In this document: positions 44,816-56,312 of the stretch, one piece after another
Layout of the letters: every line of letters starts with the position of its first letter
How positions within the stretch are numbered: the first letter of the stretch is position 1
DNA from: Akanthomyces muscarius
Lineage: Eukaryota > Ascomycota > Sordariomycetes > Hypocreales > Cordycipitaceae
Direction: 5' to 3'
Assembly: GCF_028009165.1 (NCBI RefSeq)
Contig: NC_079244.1
Span: 3,162,001 to 3,226,000 of the forward strand
Length of the DNA: 64,000 nucleotides
Program-made: the position numbers and the translations under genes
The notes under the pieces: generated by a model
The model's database searches: none
Told to the model about the DNA's origin: nothing
What the model saw: only the letters and a program-made list of their open reading frames with translations

Positions 44816-46748
44816 CTATTCGTCTTCATCGTCACCCTCTAGCCAAACTTCGTGGCCATCACCCTCCTTGACCAGCAAGCTCGCCAGGCACGCGCAAATA
44901 GATATGCCGCTCAGCGACCACCACACCAAGCCCACATAGCCGCGGTTCAGGCCGAAACCGTACACGGCGCCGCCAATCATGGGCCCAATCGTGCGCGCCG
45001 CGCTGCTGACGCTCTGGCCCAGCCCGTGTACCGTGCCCAGCACGCTCGGGTGCGGCGAGCCGTTGTTGACGAGGATGGCCATGCTTGGCAGCGCAAACGT
45101 CCGCCCGACCACCTGCACGAACAGCACGCCGCAGATGGCCAGCCACACGGCCGCCCCCGCCTTGGCGGCCGGCGGCACCACGCTGCTCGGCACCACGGCG
45201 AGGTACGGCACGAGAAAGTAGGCGAGCGGGAAGCACAGCAGGGAGAGCCGCCAGGAGCGCAGGGTGCCGAGGCGCGCGGACAGCGTCGGGTACAGGAACA
45301 GCTGCATGAGGATGCCGATGACGCCGAGGATGGCCATGGCCATGCCGACGCGCTGCGGGGGCAGGCCCAGGCCGCCGGTGAAGCGGAAGGGCATGCGCGG
45401 CGTGGTCTTGGCGGAGGACGGGTCGTAGACGGGCGTGGAGAGGAAGACGAACCACAGCGCGTTAAAGGTGCCGACGTGGAACGTCAGGAAGAATTGCGCG
45501 AAAAAGGTCAAGACGACGTTGCGGGTGAAGATCTGGCGAAAGGGCAGGCGCTGGGTATAGCGTGCGCCGCGCCGGCGTGGCTTCGCTCCCGTGTTGCCGC
45601 CGCCGCCGCCGCCGCCGCCTCGCAGGGACGAGGCGGACGAAGACACGCCGCCGGCTTCCGTGTCGGACGCGCCCGAGAGCTCGACGTCATGCGTCGAGAG
45701 CGCCGCGTACTCGCCACGGTGATGATCCGTGCTCTTCTTCCCGCGCAGCCTGGAGATGAGCCGCTGGAGGAGGACGGCCAGGCGCTGGCCGACGCGCAGG
45801 CCGAGGTTGGGCGCGTCGCGCAGGGCGTCGAGCGTCTCCTCGATGCCGAGCCAGACGGCGAGGGCGGCGGCTGCCAGGAAGGCGGCGCTGACCATGTTGG
45901 GCGTCGCGTAGGGGTACGCGCGGAAGAAGCGCACGCGGCCAAACAGCGCCGGGTAGCTGCCGGCCGGGTCGGAGAGCAACCCGCCGAGGATGGGGCCGAT
46001 GATGACGCCGACGTTGAAGGTCATGGGGAGGAGCATGAAGGCGCGGGGCTGGTATTTCTTCTCCCGGACAATCTCACTGATCCTATTTTTTGTCAGGTGT
46101 CAGCGGTACTTGTTTGTAAAAGGAAAGGGACGGGGGGGTTACATTGTTCGCATCACACCAATGTTGCCGTTGGTGGCACCGCCGAGGGTGCGAAAGAGAA
46201 GGGCCTGCCAAAAGGTGGTGGAGAAGCCAAAGCCGAGACAGGAGAGGCTGGTGCCGACGAGGCCGATGAGGAGCACCGTCTTGCGGCCCGCGCGGCGCGA
46301 GTCGGCGATGCGGCCCCAGAGGAGGGCCGTGACGAACTGGGCGGCCATGAAGCTGGCGTGCATGATGCCGGCCTGGGTGGCAATCGTGGAGTCGGGCAGC
46401 GTAGGGTCAAACCACTTGAGCTGGTAGAACATGTAGGCCTGTGTTTACAGAGGGCAGGTTAGACAATACACATGAAGGGCATTCTCGGTAGTTGCGTCTC
46501 TCTCTCACCTGCAACGACGTTTGCACCAGCGGCTCGCTCAGGCGCGACAGCGTCAGGATGGCGAGCTGGCGCTTCTGCGGCATGTCCTTCCAAGCGACGG
46601 GCTTCTTGCTCATCTGCTCCTTGGACGCTGCTGCTGCCGGCCTGCTTGCTGCGCCGCCGATGACGGGAGCCGGGAGCACGCCATCGGGGTCGTTGTCGAG
46701 CGACGGCCGTGGCGGCGTGCTGCGACGGCGGTCTGAGCTGTGTCTCAT
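44816..46748 (-). CDS. MFS transporter, ZIF1/YCR023C-like
   Basis: Three exons (46748-46509, 46438-46143, 46082-44816) give 600 aa. After a basic N-terminus, TM1 starts with KRQLAILTLSRLSEPLVQTS. Family motifs are GIMHASFMAAQFVTALLWGR, IADSRRAGRKTVLLIGLVGT, LFRTLGGATNGNIGVMRTM and FNVGVIIGPILGGLLSDP, matching the DHA1 branch that includes yeast YCR023C and plant ZIF1 transporters. The central loop is long, with KSTDHH and a run of eight Gly encoded by a GCC/CGC tract. The C-terminal half has RTFALPSMAILVNNGSPHPS and GTVHGLGQSVSSAARTIGPM, and the protein ends in an acidic tail (DDEDE). Substrate unknown; plant relatives move zinc chelators. Confidence 0.92.
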
Positions 46749-47694
46749 TGCAAGGTCAAGGCCGTGCTGTACCGCATCGCACGGTGATCATATAGAAGCA
46801 AGAAAATTGTTCTATAAGAAATGGATACATGTTGAAGGAGAAGAGAAAAGGTTTAGCCATGTTGGTCCCGTCCGTGGAGACATTTTCATCGAGAGACTGG
46901 GCGGGCTCGCCGGGACCGGCGCCGACGGATCGACGGTGGGCGGGCCAAAGAGGCAACTTGGGCGCGCCATTAGACGGGCGCAAAGCAGCGGAATAAGTGG
47001 CGAGCGGCGACACGTCGCTTTATTTCCAGACTGCCGCTAGACCTTTACTCCAATCATGAATATCCAGGCATTCTCCTTTTTTCAACGAACGAATGATGAA
47101 TGAAGAAAACGCCACCAACGCCACGGCACAGGCGACTTTATGCCTTGCATGCAGCCTTTGGCAGACCCGCTCACGGTAATGAACTACGGATATGACAGGA
47201 TGCGTGGGATGTTGACCCTAGGACGTGTTTGGGCCAAGTACTTTCCTAGCAGGCAGAGGGTTTAGATGCATGCAGTATTAGAAGATTCACAGGAGAAACA
47301 GTTCTTTGTCATTGCCGGGCGGTACAGTTCTGTACCGTCATGTTGGATACCATGTGCGGTAATTACGCATGCAGCATCTACGGAGTAGAGACAGGGTTAC
47401 TGCAGCCTGCATGAGACAGAGCGAACAAGTCGACCGCCAATGACAGGCCGAGGTGGCGGGCAGGGGCTCTGAAGGAAGAGCTGCGAGCCAACGTGCACTG
47501 AAAACTTGCCAAATCGCTACAATGCCTACTTCTGTCGCGGTCCGGGCAGAGTTCTGATGATCCAAGGCTGTTGACGAAATACAGACGACAGCCTCTTTGA
47601 GGTAAATACACATATTTCTCCGAACAAGGGCTCGACTGGGATCGACATCAAGGCGGACTGCTGTCAGGCCCGTCTCGGCGGCACAGGACGGACA
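46749..47694. other. Divergent promoter spacer
   Basis: Between the MFS gene (-) and the single-span membrane protein (+). The frame before 47695 is open back to about 47570 without a Met, so an unplaced 5' exon of the next gene may lie here. Confidence 0.45.
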
Positions 47695-48836
47695 ATGGCC
47701 GCCGCGCCGATAACGACTACAAACATCGGCGCGATGCCGTTCATGAACATGTCGGGACTCTGCAGCCTCGCCATATTCGACTCGGCCGCGCTCGACCCCA
47801 ACTTCTCGCCCCCCACCACAACAGTCATGCTTCAGCGCGACCAGATAGCCACCGTGGCGGACCAGGGCGGCTCCAGCGGCAGAACCTGCCTCCCGCGCGC
47901 GTACTGGAGCGCGGCGATTGCGAACCAGAACCCAGTCTTCTCCCCGGCAACGGCGTGTCCGGACGGCTACGCACCCGCGTGCACATCGGTGGCCCCGGGC
48001 GTCGTCCTTTCCGCCGCCGTGACGGTGCAGGTGTGGCCGCCCCTGGCAAGTGGCGACATTGCCATCGGCTGCTGTCCTAGGTAAGGCCCCCCCCCCCCAG
48101 ATTGCTTCCATTTTCTTTCCTCCAAAGATATCAGCGTGCTTTGCGAAAAGCGCTTCTGGGTCGCAAAAGCCTTGGCTGACGAGCCAAACTCTCCCACAGC
48201 GGCTATGATTGCGACAGGGTGGCGCGGGGCTATGGCTGTGTATCAACTTTTGAGCGCGGTCACACCACAGTGGTGCCAGACCCGTATAAAGGCGGAAATA
48301 TCACCTCATTTCAGGCCGATGCGTCTACGACAGTCATTGTGAGCGCGATCAAAGTGGTTTACGTGCCCGAACGACAGGCGTCCAGTCCGGCACCCAGCCG
48401 TTCACCCAGCCCGTCACCCAGCCCGACACCTACGCCAGCCCAGTCAAAACCTGCTGCTGGCCTGTCCACGGGTCAAAAAGCAGCCATAGGAGTCTGTGCT
48501 CCTGTTGGCGTGATCGGACTTGTGCTTGCTCTCTTCTTTCTCCATCGCCGCCGGCGCCTCCGGACCGCAAGCGACAAAGCCGGAGCAGAGGCCGCTGCTG
48601 ATGCCTCCAGGCGGCCTGAGCTCGACGGCTCCGGCGGGAAACACGAGGCGCCAAATGAACCGTCGCGAGTAGCAGGCGGCGAGAGCGTCTCTGCATCGCC
48701 AGTAGAGCTGCCTGGGCCCGAGAAAGACATCCCCGCGTGCCGCGAGATTGCCGAGCTGCCAGCCAGTGATGCGGATGTTTCCCCCTCTGCCCCAAACCCA
48801 CAACCACCAACCATTCGCAGGAAGCCCATCAATTAG
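47695..48836 (+). CDS. Single-span Mid2-like membrane protein
   Basis: Two exons (47695-48080, 48200-48836) give 340 aa. The outer part (residues 1 to about 220) contains paired Cys motifs (RTCLPRAYW, ATACPDGYAPACTS, IGCCPSGYDCDRVARGYGC across the intron). A Ser/Pro-rich stalk (PSRSPSPSPSPTPTPAQS) precedes one membrane span (AIGVCAPVGVIGLVLALFFL) and an HRRRRLR stop-transfer. The 100-residue tail is disordered. The layout is that of fungal wall-stress sensor or Mid2-type proteins; no catalytic domain is visible. The modelled start lacks a signal peptide, so a missing 5' exon is likely and the true N-terminus is uncertain. Confidence 0.75.
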
Positions 48837-49123
48837 CCCTCTTTCTGTGGTGGATGAGCCGATTACGTTCCCACACAGAACAGTGACAGTCGGTCTTGAA
48901 GCGCGGGAAGACAATACGATATAAACAGTTAGCCGCCCGCTGGATTCAATCTAACAAGCGAATAATACACTCAGTTAAATTTATACAGTACTAGTATCAG
49001 TGGTATTATCTCCTGTCTATACAGCAGCTCAAAGCTAAATAGAGAGGCGTGCTAGCTAGGATCCGTGGCGGACATCCTCCACAATATCCAATCCGCCGGC
49101 TGATGATTGCTCGGCTTCCTCAG

Positions 49124-50999
49124 TTACAGTATGAGGGACTCACTGTGTACACCCTCTTGTGCGCAGAATGTATAAGTCATATCCAGCCTCGGCGCAAAGT
49201 CTCTGTCGACATGTACCCAAGACAAAGCTTCGATCCTGCGCCAGGCCGGAATCTGGTCCGCGCTTTTTGCTGCTGTGCCATCCTCGAATCTGCCTTCTTC
49301 AATCTCAATTACTCGCTCTAGCACCTGGGCTGTCCAGACACTGTCCCAGACAGCCTCCCGTATCGGCTGGCGCAGCAGGATCCGAAGAGCCTCGCGACGG
49401 ACCGCAGGGTGGCGGCATTTGGCCCCGATGATGTAAAGCACCGGGAGTATTCCAATCTCTGGGGTAAAAGTCGGGCTCGACGGCCCGGAGTACCGTTGAT
49501 GCGCTGCGGCCACCTCGTCCGCCCATGCCACGCATTGCTGAAAGTGCGGTAGGTAAGCATCATACTCCAGTTCTCTACCAGGCCCGTAGCTATTGAGGAA
49601 GATCCATGCGGTTTTATGCTGTGCGCGGAGCAGGGTCTCAACCGGGTTGTTGCCAAGATCTGATTTATAAAAATCACCGCCAACTTGTTCTCTTCGCAAC
49701 ATGTTCTCAAACAGTCTAGTCCATGTTTTCAACTGACCGAGTAAGACGACCTTGGAGTGCAAAGGGGGCGGCGGCGGCAATGTCTTCGCAGTTGGCAGCA
49801 TTTGCTCCGCTGTGTTGCGCAACCCCATCACACGAGCCACGAGTGTCTGGAGCTGGTCAGCGGCATGGTCAAGTGACTTAAAGGCGTCATCGGGAGACGG
49901 GTAATGATACGTGGTTGTCGTTTGGGTTTCGGTTTCAGTTGGACTCCAGTCGACCAGAAACAAGACGGCCTGCATGTCGAGGCGCCGAATCTGGCTTGCG
50001 ATATGGTGAAGGAGGGTCTGAGCTTCTGATAGATTGGCATCACCATCTGCCTGCTTGCCACGAAATGCAGTCTGGCTTATAGTATGCGACAGCTGTACGC
50101 CGCCATGCAGATGCTTCATGGCCTGCGCGTCATCCCTTGCCAAATGATCGAAACAGATGAAAAGATAGCACGTTAGAAGGGTGACGGCGGTCTTCACACA
50201 ACTGTCGTGATTGGCGGAATTATGTTCTAAAAGAAGTTGGATAGCGCGATTATAGTAGATCAAGGGCGTTTGCGAGTGGTGCAGCCGCGCCTCTTGTGCT
50301 GCGTGCGGCTGCGTCGCACGCACGTCGTCTTTGGAAACAGAATCACCACGCATGGAGCCTCTATGAAGTAAGCCCAGGGCAATCGCTGCATGTCGCACAC
50401 ATGGCACCGTTTGTGAGAAGAACATGAGCGTCCTGCGCCATGGATCTTCCAAGGGCTGGTATTTATTCAGATGCGTGATCGAGATGTGCTCAAAGAATCT
50501 CATGGCCTCTGACTGCGATGATCCAGCCGTAGGTAAAATCATGAACGATCCATGGCTCTGCAAATTGAGACCGTGATAGTTTTCCGTATGCCGTTGCCAT
50601 TGCATTGGGTGATGCGTTCTGAGGAGATTGTAGGACGCGTTGCTGCCGTGGCCTTTCGCCTCATCGGCTTTCTCATTGAAGCGTTGATTTGCCTCGACCG
50701 CGGTCCCGGAGGCGAGGGGCAGTTCACCGTAGCCGTCACAAGTGCGACCTGTGCTTCGGCACTTCAAGCAGGACGGCTGCGAGAGATCGCATTTGACTCG
50801 TCTTATCCTATTGTACGTGCCGAGGCAGCAAATCAGCTACCTAAAGTCGTCGAAACGCGAATCCATGCAATCCAGGAGGCACCAGGACTCACTTGCAAGT
50901 TTTACAGCCCAGTCTTGACTTTGGAGCGAACTGACGAGGGCGTTTCCTCCAAGCATGATTGGCTGATCCGGACTTCTTCTCTTCCTGAACTTTTTCCAT
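49124..50999 (-). CDS. Zn2Cys6 transcription factor
   Basis: Two exons (50999-50893, 50807-49124) give 596 aa. The intron splits the zinc cluster: RPRQFAPKSRLGCKTCK, then IRRVKCDLSQPSCLKCRS and TGRTCDGY (C-x2-C-x6-C-x6-C-x2-C-x6-C), so the cluster is only visible after splicing. The rest is a fungal-specific regulatory domain (AMRFFEHISITHLNKY, VPCVRHAAIALGLLHRG, LIYYNRAIQLLLEHN, TAVTLLTCYLFICFDHLARD), the layout of a large fungal regulator family. The gene is divergent from the S33 peptidase with 1 kb between them, so it may control itself and the peptidase. It is nuclear; the inducer is unknown. Confidence 0.9.
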
Positions 51000-51165
51000 T
51001 GGGTTACATTGACTGAACCCAGTCAAGCGGCCAATATTTTTGAAGGTTACCGTTCAGACACTGAAGATGGATCTCGGGCGTTACAGGTGCGGAACTCATG
51101 GGCTAGGTTAGTGTTCGTGACGCAATGAGTGTCAATCCACTTCAAAAAGATAGCCAAGTGGCACG

Positions 51166-51176
51166 ACCGATCCGGT
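51166..51176. promoter_or_regulatory. Everted CCG-N3-CGG palindrome
   Basis: ACCG-ATC-CGGT is a perfect inverted pair of CGG half-sites, the kind of element Zn2Cys6 dimers bind. It lies about 170 bp before the regulator ATG. Another ACCGGA half-site follows at about 51231. Confidence 0.35.
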
Positions 51177-51342
51177 CTTGTTGCGAGAACGATGTTCCCA
51201 AGCCCATCTGTCAGATCCACATAATAAGGGACCGGATTTGTGGCAAGAACAAAGGTCAGTAGCCATGGTGCGGCATCTAAGTGATCTTAAGAGGACGAAT
51301 CTCGACGGCAGGGCTAGTTAGTGCTTATCGTGACGATCATCG

Positions 51343-51835
51343 ATTGGCTGCTTCGTACAGGTGGAGAGAAGCGGATTATTAGTGCAAGGCTGTTAAGCTG
51401 ACGGGGGCGCCGCGAGTCCTGGTCGGATTCAATTTTGAGACTATGAAATAAAGTGGTACTATCGCTCTTAGATTGATGGCTGTCAAATCTCTAAACGTAT
51501 TCTTCCACATTCTACGATGATTTTTGTTAATAATTGTGTGAATAATTCAGTAGCGAGACCTAGATGAGAATTCTCAGCATTTTACCGATGACCTTGCACA
51601 CAAAATTACCCATGCGCCAGTTTGGGCGAAGACGAATCGGTACACGAGAAAGCTAGACAGACGACTTTGTACTCTATTTCAATCGTCGGCAGCAAGGTGA
51701 ACAACGCCACTGAGCACCGCCGCTTCATACCGAAGCACTGCCCACGCAGTTACAGCACGGATGATTTCCAACTATAAAGCAACGTCAGCGTGCTTCACAG
51801 CTCACTTTGGTCAATTGGCTGCTTCGTACAGGTGG
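51343..51835. repeat. Exact 22-bp direct repeat, two copies
   Basis: attggctgcttcgtacaggt plus gg occurs at 51343-51364 and 51814-51835 in the same orientation, 449 bp apart. The second copy lies about 90 bp before the peptidase TATA box. Confidence 0.85.
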
Positions 51836-51922
51836 GCCTCCCACTTCAGGGATGCTAGCCACTCAACACCAAAATAGTCATATGTAATGAGCACGATCAG
51901 CAGCCCTTGGTATTCTCCGGGC

Positions 51923-51930
51923 TATATAAA
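51923..51930 (+). promoter_or_regulatory. TATA box of the S33 peptidase
   Basis: TATATAAA sits about 100 bp before the ATG, the best TATA match in the window, pointing to an inducible gene. Confidence 0.6.
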
Positions 51931-52030
51931 AGCCTCTCAATCTTTATGTTGTATTGTCAGAAAAACAAATCAACCCGTCTTCTTCTTTTTCACTACATCC
52001 AAGCGCTTTGAGATGTTCAGTTTATTGACC

Positions 52031-54068
52031 ATGAAAACGGTTACATCAATCCTCCTTCTTAGCACAAGTCTCATCTTGGGGGCGGCCGCCACCAGTCCTC
52101 GCGTCCGGGGTATGGCCAATGACTTTGGAAAGGTACGTCTCGATTCAGCGGAACTTGGAAACACATTGCTTTTCCTCCAGGCGAACCTATTGGAAATTTT
52201 CTGACCAGCCTACATAGATCGAACCATCCGCCAATCTCACTTGGGAGCCTTGCTTTGACAATTTCACATGCTCTCGATTGCAGGTCCCACTGGACTACGC
52301 AAATAATGGGCTGGGCAAGACCTCTATCGCTTTTCTCAAACTCGCTGGCACGAATGTCACGGCCGAATCTCCGAGCATCGTAATCATTCCCGGTAAGATC
52401 TCGATCGCGGTAGTACCTCACGAAACTTACCAAATGAATGCCATCGGATCAGGTGACTGACAATTTATCAGGGGGGCCTGGAGCTTCTGGTGTTGACCTG
52501 CTTCTTTCATCTGCACCCCTTGTGAGGCAGATGTTTGGCGAACAGTACAATATCGTCTCCTTTGACCCTCGCGGTGTCAACAACAGCGGCCCAAGCCTCG
52601 ACTGCTTCTCGGAAAACCCAGAAGCAAGGCTAGCCTTCAACCGGCTGCACAACACCGGTGTCACCAACGTCTCATCAACCTCGCTCGAGGAGCAGTACTA
52701 TTCGAGTGCCATATACGGAGAATGGTGCAACCACGCTGTCGAGACCGGGTCTCCTCATGGCTACTACGTGACTACGCCCACCGTGGCTCGAGACCTGCTC
52801 ACCTTTGTGGAAGCCGAGGCCCAGCTGGCTGGCAAAGCCCCTTCAGAGGCCAAACTGTGGTCTTATGGCATTAGCTACGGGACTGCCGTCGGCGCGACCT
52901 TTGCATCCATGTTTCCCGACCGAGTAGAGAGGATGGTGCTCGATGGGATTGTGGATGCAGAGCTGTACTATCGCAATGCATACACCGCCAATGTTGAAGA
53001 CATGGACAAGACAATGGAGAGATTTGTGAGCTCATGCCACTCCGCTGGCCCCCAAAAATGCTGTTTCTGGGGGCCTACGCCAGAAAACATCACGGCCAGA
53101 CTGGACAACATTGTTCGTCGACTCCAGAACCACCCAGTTCCCATCAGTGGAGCGCAAAGTCAAGATCTGCCGACACTGGTCACCTACTCCGATCTCAAGG
53201 CACTTTTTCTCACGACCATTTACACGCCTCTGGCCTCTTTCCCAATGATGGCCGAGGTGTTGCATCAAGTCGAGCAAGGTAATGCATCTGCCCTCACGGG
53301 AGCATTTCAGCGGTCAATCATCAACTCTGATGCAAATCACGTTATCCAATGTGCGGATGCGTATCGCACAAACAGCCTGACTACCATCGAAGACTTCAGG
53401 AGCTATGTTGAATACACGGTTCATAAGAGCAAATACATTGGCGACATCTACCCCATTTACGTGGACAATGTTGTTTGCAGGGCATTTCGACCACAGCTAC
53501 CCGATAGCATGGTGGTGGCTGGTAAGCTGATGTTTTTTTTTTTCCTCTGCGCTGAGACCGTTTTTGTGTATTGAGATTTATGCACGGGAAAAAGAATCTT
53601 TGTCGCTGCGCACTACGCGAAAAAGCTAATCATCACTATTCCCTGCAGAGCCGAAGATTAGACTCGATACGCCGACATACTTTCCAATTGTTTTCGCGAG
53701 TAATACCATCGACCCCATAACGCCACTGATCTCGTGAGTCTCTGAAAACAAAGGACACTACATGGCGCGTTTTTTTTTAATTTCGTGTTTCACGTAGGGC
53801 ACGAAGGAGCTCTTCGCGATTTCCTGAATCAGTACTTCTGCTGCAAGAAGCCCTCGGTGTAAGTCTTCCCTTTGCAATAACTTGGGTGCTCCAAGCAAGT
53901 ATTCAATCTAATATGTAATATTTCTTGTCGACTCAGCACACTGTCGTCAATCAAGGGCCATCCGATTGCTTCGTTGAGCATATCCGGGCATACTTTCAAG
54001 GCACAGTTCCCGCATCCAACACTACCTGTTCGCAGCAGTATACACCGTTCATTGACAAGCCTTTCTGA
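52031..54068 (+). CDS. Secreted S33 peptidase (tripeptidyl aminopeptidase-like)
   Basis: Six exons (52031-52132, 52218-52392, 52472-53521, 53649-53733, 53798-53858, 53937-54068) give 534 aa. MKTVTSILLLSTSLILGAAA is the signal peptide; an upstream in-frame Met at 52013 has weaker context. The alpha/beta-hydrolase core shows the oxyanion loop GGPGASGVD, FDPRGVNNS, nucleophile elbow YGISYGT (Ser about 227), Asp about 464 in NTIDPITPL and His about 492 in LGHTVVNQ. Cys residues and N-glycosylation sites fit an extracellular enzyme. The last three exons are small but carry Asp and His, so the triad is complete only after splicing. It should release short peptides from protein N-termini during nutrient scavenging. 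Confidence 0.92.
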
Positions 54069-55146
54069 GATTGCCCAACACTTTTTTCTTTCATTAACGA
54101 AGGTGGAAATGGTAGAGAAGCAATATATTACTAGGTTGAATACACTTCCAAAACTGCACTTTTTCAACTGGTGTATTGTCGTTTTGCGTAGGAGTCACTT
54201 TGCTTCCATTATCACGGGTTGATCCTGGTTGTAGTGGTGGTGCCACTACAGACTACAGGGCGATAGAACAGCCTGCGGGGTTGATGCATGCGGTTTCTGT
54301 GCTGTCTTGTCGCGAATGAACGGCTCTGAACTTGTCAGATTTCTTTCTTCTTCTTTTTTTTCCCTTCGTTTTCATAAATATTTTCTACAACTTATGTGTC
54401 GCTTTCAGTCAGGGCAAGATCCAGGCCACGGCGTTTGTCTGTTCATCTACACGGCACGTTTGGGTGTCCAGCAGCCGGCCCCATGCCCATTGACGGCAAT
54501 CGTTAGAAAGGAAAAAGATATGTGGAAAACTTGTCGAATCGACTGGCCTTGATGCTTTGTAAAGTAGCTTCATATATGCAGACATTTTGTTGCGACACCG
54601 GAGCTTGCACAATTTGACAGCCACTTTGGCCACCCACCACAGCACCAATGGCAGCAGCAGCGCATTTCATGAAAGACTTTGAAACTCAACTAGACTTGAT
54701 TACTCGATGTTGGTCCTTATCCAGAATAATTCACTAACCTGTGCCGACTTGCGCCGTCGTCCGCCGCGCGCTGCTACCCCCGGCCGCCCCCGGAACCGGA
54801 GCGCCACCTCGCCCAAACGGCCAACCGCCCGGAGCTCTCCGGCGTCTCACTGCAGCGGCGCAACCTCTCTCGCCTTCCAAGCCCGGCCACACTCAACGAG
54901 GCCGCCAATCTTGTACATACCATCACCACAGCCCTTTCCATCTACACGCTTTTCACAGGAAGCCGTTTCAAAATCTCAACAAAGATAATTACTCGGAAGC
55001 AAGAGCTGCCTCAGCAAAGCCGCCCCTTTTTCTGGCCCTAGAAATGGCAGCCACGCCATAAACTCGTTCATCTACAAATTCATCCTCTCTCCCGCACTCA
55101 GCTCAGGACACAAACACAACGACACCACCACCACATCCTCACAGCA
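54069..55146. other. Spacer before ureidoglycolate lyase
   Basis: Peptidase 3' end and lyase promoter. A CCGCC-rich stretch at 54760-54900 and CA-rich leader precede the next ATG. The 106-codon frame there has no domain. Confidence 0.5.
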
Positions 55147-55905
55147 ATGGCCTCGCGCAAGATCCAAGTCGGCCACCTCGACGTGTGCGTCACCGCCGAG
55201 CCCCTCACCCAGGCCGCCTTTGCCTCGTTTGGCGACGTCGTCGCCAACCCGCGGCCCGAGGTGCTCCCCGCGGCCTTTGCGCACCACGGCGCGACCCTGC
55301 CCGCCAACGCCGTCTCCGCGAACCAGGGCTTCGCGATCCAGTACCGCCACGTCAGCCGCCTCGCCAACCTGTACCCTGAGCACGCGCCGAGCGGCACCTC
55401 GGACCCCATCATGAGCATGTTTGTCTGCGCCGCGCGCCCGCTCCGCACCAGCGCCTCGTCGCGGCGGCACGCCGAGTTCCTCGTGAGCCACCTCGAGCGC
55501 CACCCCTTCACAACGCAGACCTTTACGCCCGTCGCGTCCTCGGCGAGCCTGTACCTCGTCGTCGTCGCGCCGAGCCTGCCCCCGAGCGAGGCCGACGCGG
55601 ACATGCCGGTCGCGGGCGAGGCCGGCAAGACGCCCGGCCGCGGGCTGCCGAACCTCAAGGAGCTCCGGGCGTTTGTGGCCACGCGCGCCCAGGCCGTCAC
55701 GTACGGCGCGGGCACGTGGCACGCGCCGATGGTGGTGCTCGGTGCGCCGGGGACGACGCTCGACTTTGTGGTGACACAGTTTGCGAGCGGCGTCGCCGAC
55801 GAGGATTGTCAGCTGCTCGAGTTTGAGGCCCAGGGACGGCCGGAGCCGCAGCTGAGAGTGCACATTCCGATTCCCAACACGTCCTCGAGAGACTCGAATC
55901 TGTAG
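55147..55905 (+). CDS. DAL3: Ureidoglycolate lyase
   Basis: A single exon encodes 252 aa, the family size for fungi. The enzyme splits ureidoglycolate into glyoxylate and urea, the last steps of allantoin use as a nitrogen source. Family features are PLTQAAFASFGDVV near the N-terminus, the Arg/His-rich IQYRHVSRLANLYP, SMFVCAARP, HLERHPFTTQTFTPV, YLVVVAP, LRAFVATRAQAVTYGAGTWH followed by APMVVLG, and a DFVVTQF strand. The extra PSLPPSEADADMPVAG loop is typical of ascomycete copies. No other purine-degradation gene is in the window, so it is not clustered here. The strong GC bias and CA-rich leader suggest normal expression. Confidence 0.94.
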   Translation: MASRKIQVGHLDVCVTAEPLTQAAFASFGDVVANPRPEVLPAAFAHHGATLPANAVSANQGFAIQYRHVSRLANLYPEHAPSGTSDPIMSMFVCAARPLRTSASSRRHAEFLVSHLERHPFTTQTFTPVASSASLYLVVVAPSLPPSEADADMPVAGEAGKTPGRGLPNLKELRAFVATRAQAVTYGAGTWHAPMVVLGAPGTTLDFVVTQFASGVADEDCQLLEFEAQGRPEPQLRVHIPIPNTSSRDSNL

Positions 55906-56312
55906 AGGAAAAGAAGAAGAATTGGACATCATGATGTAGACAGATGTCTAAAGTGTATATAGCAAGTGGCACAGCCAGTGCGTAGCCGCCGAGGCATCTC
56001 TAGGTTGGGCATCTGACTTTTGTCCCTCTCAAAAGCATGCTTTACGTACATAGATTGGATGAGATTTTAGAAGAGTATGAAAAGTACATAAAAGCAAGTT
56101 GGTCTTCATACGAAACTCGTATTTCCATTTTCGGGTGCTTCGCGATGTTACTCGTGTAAACGATTAGTCATCGGCGCCCTTGAGCTCCCCGCCGCTGAAA
56201 TGATTCTCATCTTTGCCCTCAGCCTGTGTACAAAGATTGTGGCACATAGTAAATTGAAAAATCTCTTCCAATTCTTTCTTCTTCCTCTTTAGAATACTCG
56301 AGAAACAGCACC
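55906..56312. other. Spacer with a short coding-like minus-strand stretch
   Basis: Lyase 3' end and 2H phosphoesterase promoter. On the minus strand 56223-56164 reads 19 codons (AEGKDENHFSGGELKGADD) then stop, right after a CAG acceptor; no matching upstream exon was found. Confidence 0.4.

Larger units (their letters stand above)
51000..52030. other. Divergent promoter of regulator and peptidase
   Basis: 1 kb shared upstream region. It holds a 22-bp direct repeat, a CCG-N3-CGG palindrome and a TATA box for the peptidase. No coding potential seen. Confidence 0.6.

Noticed and set aside
44852..46462. 536-codon open frame on the plus strand
   Set aside because: Antisense shadow of the ZIF1-like MFS gene; product is Ala/Gly/Arg/His-rich without domains.
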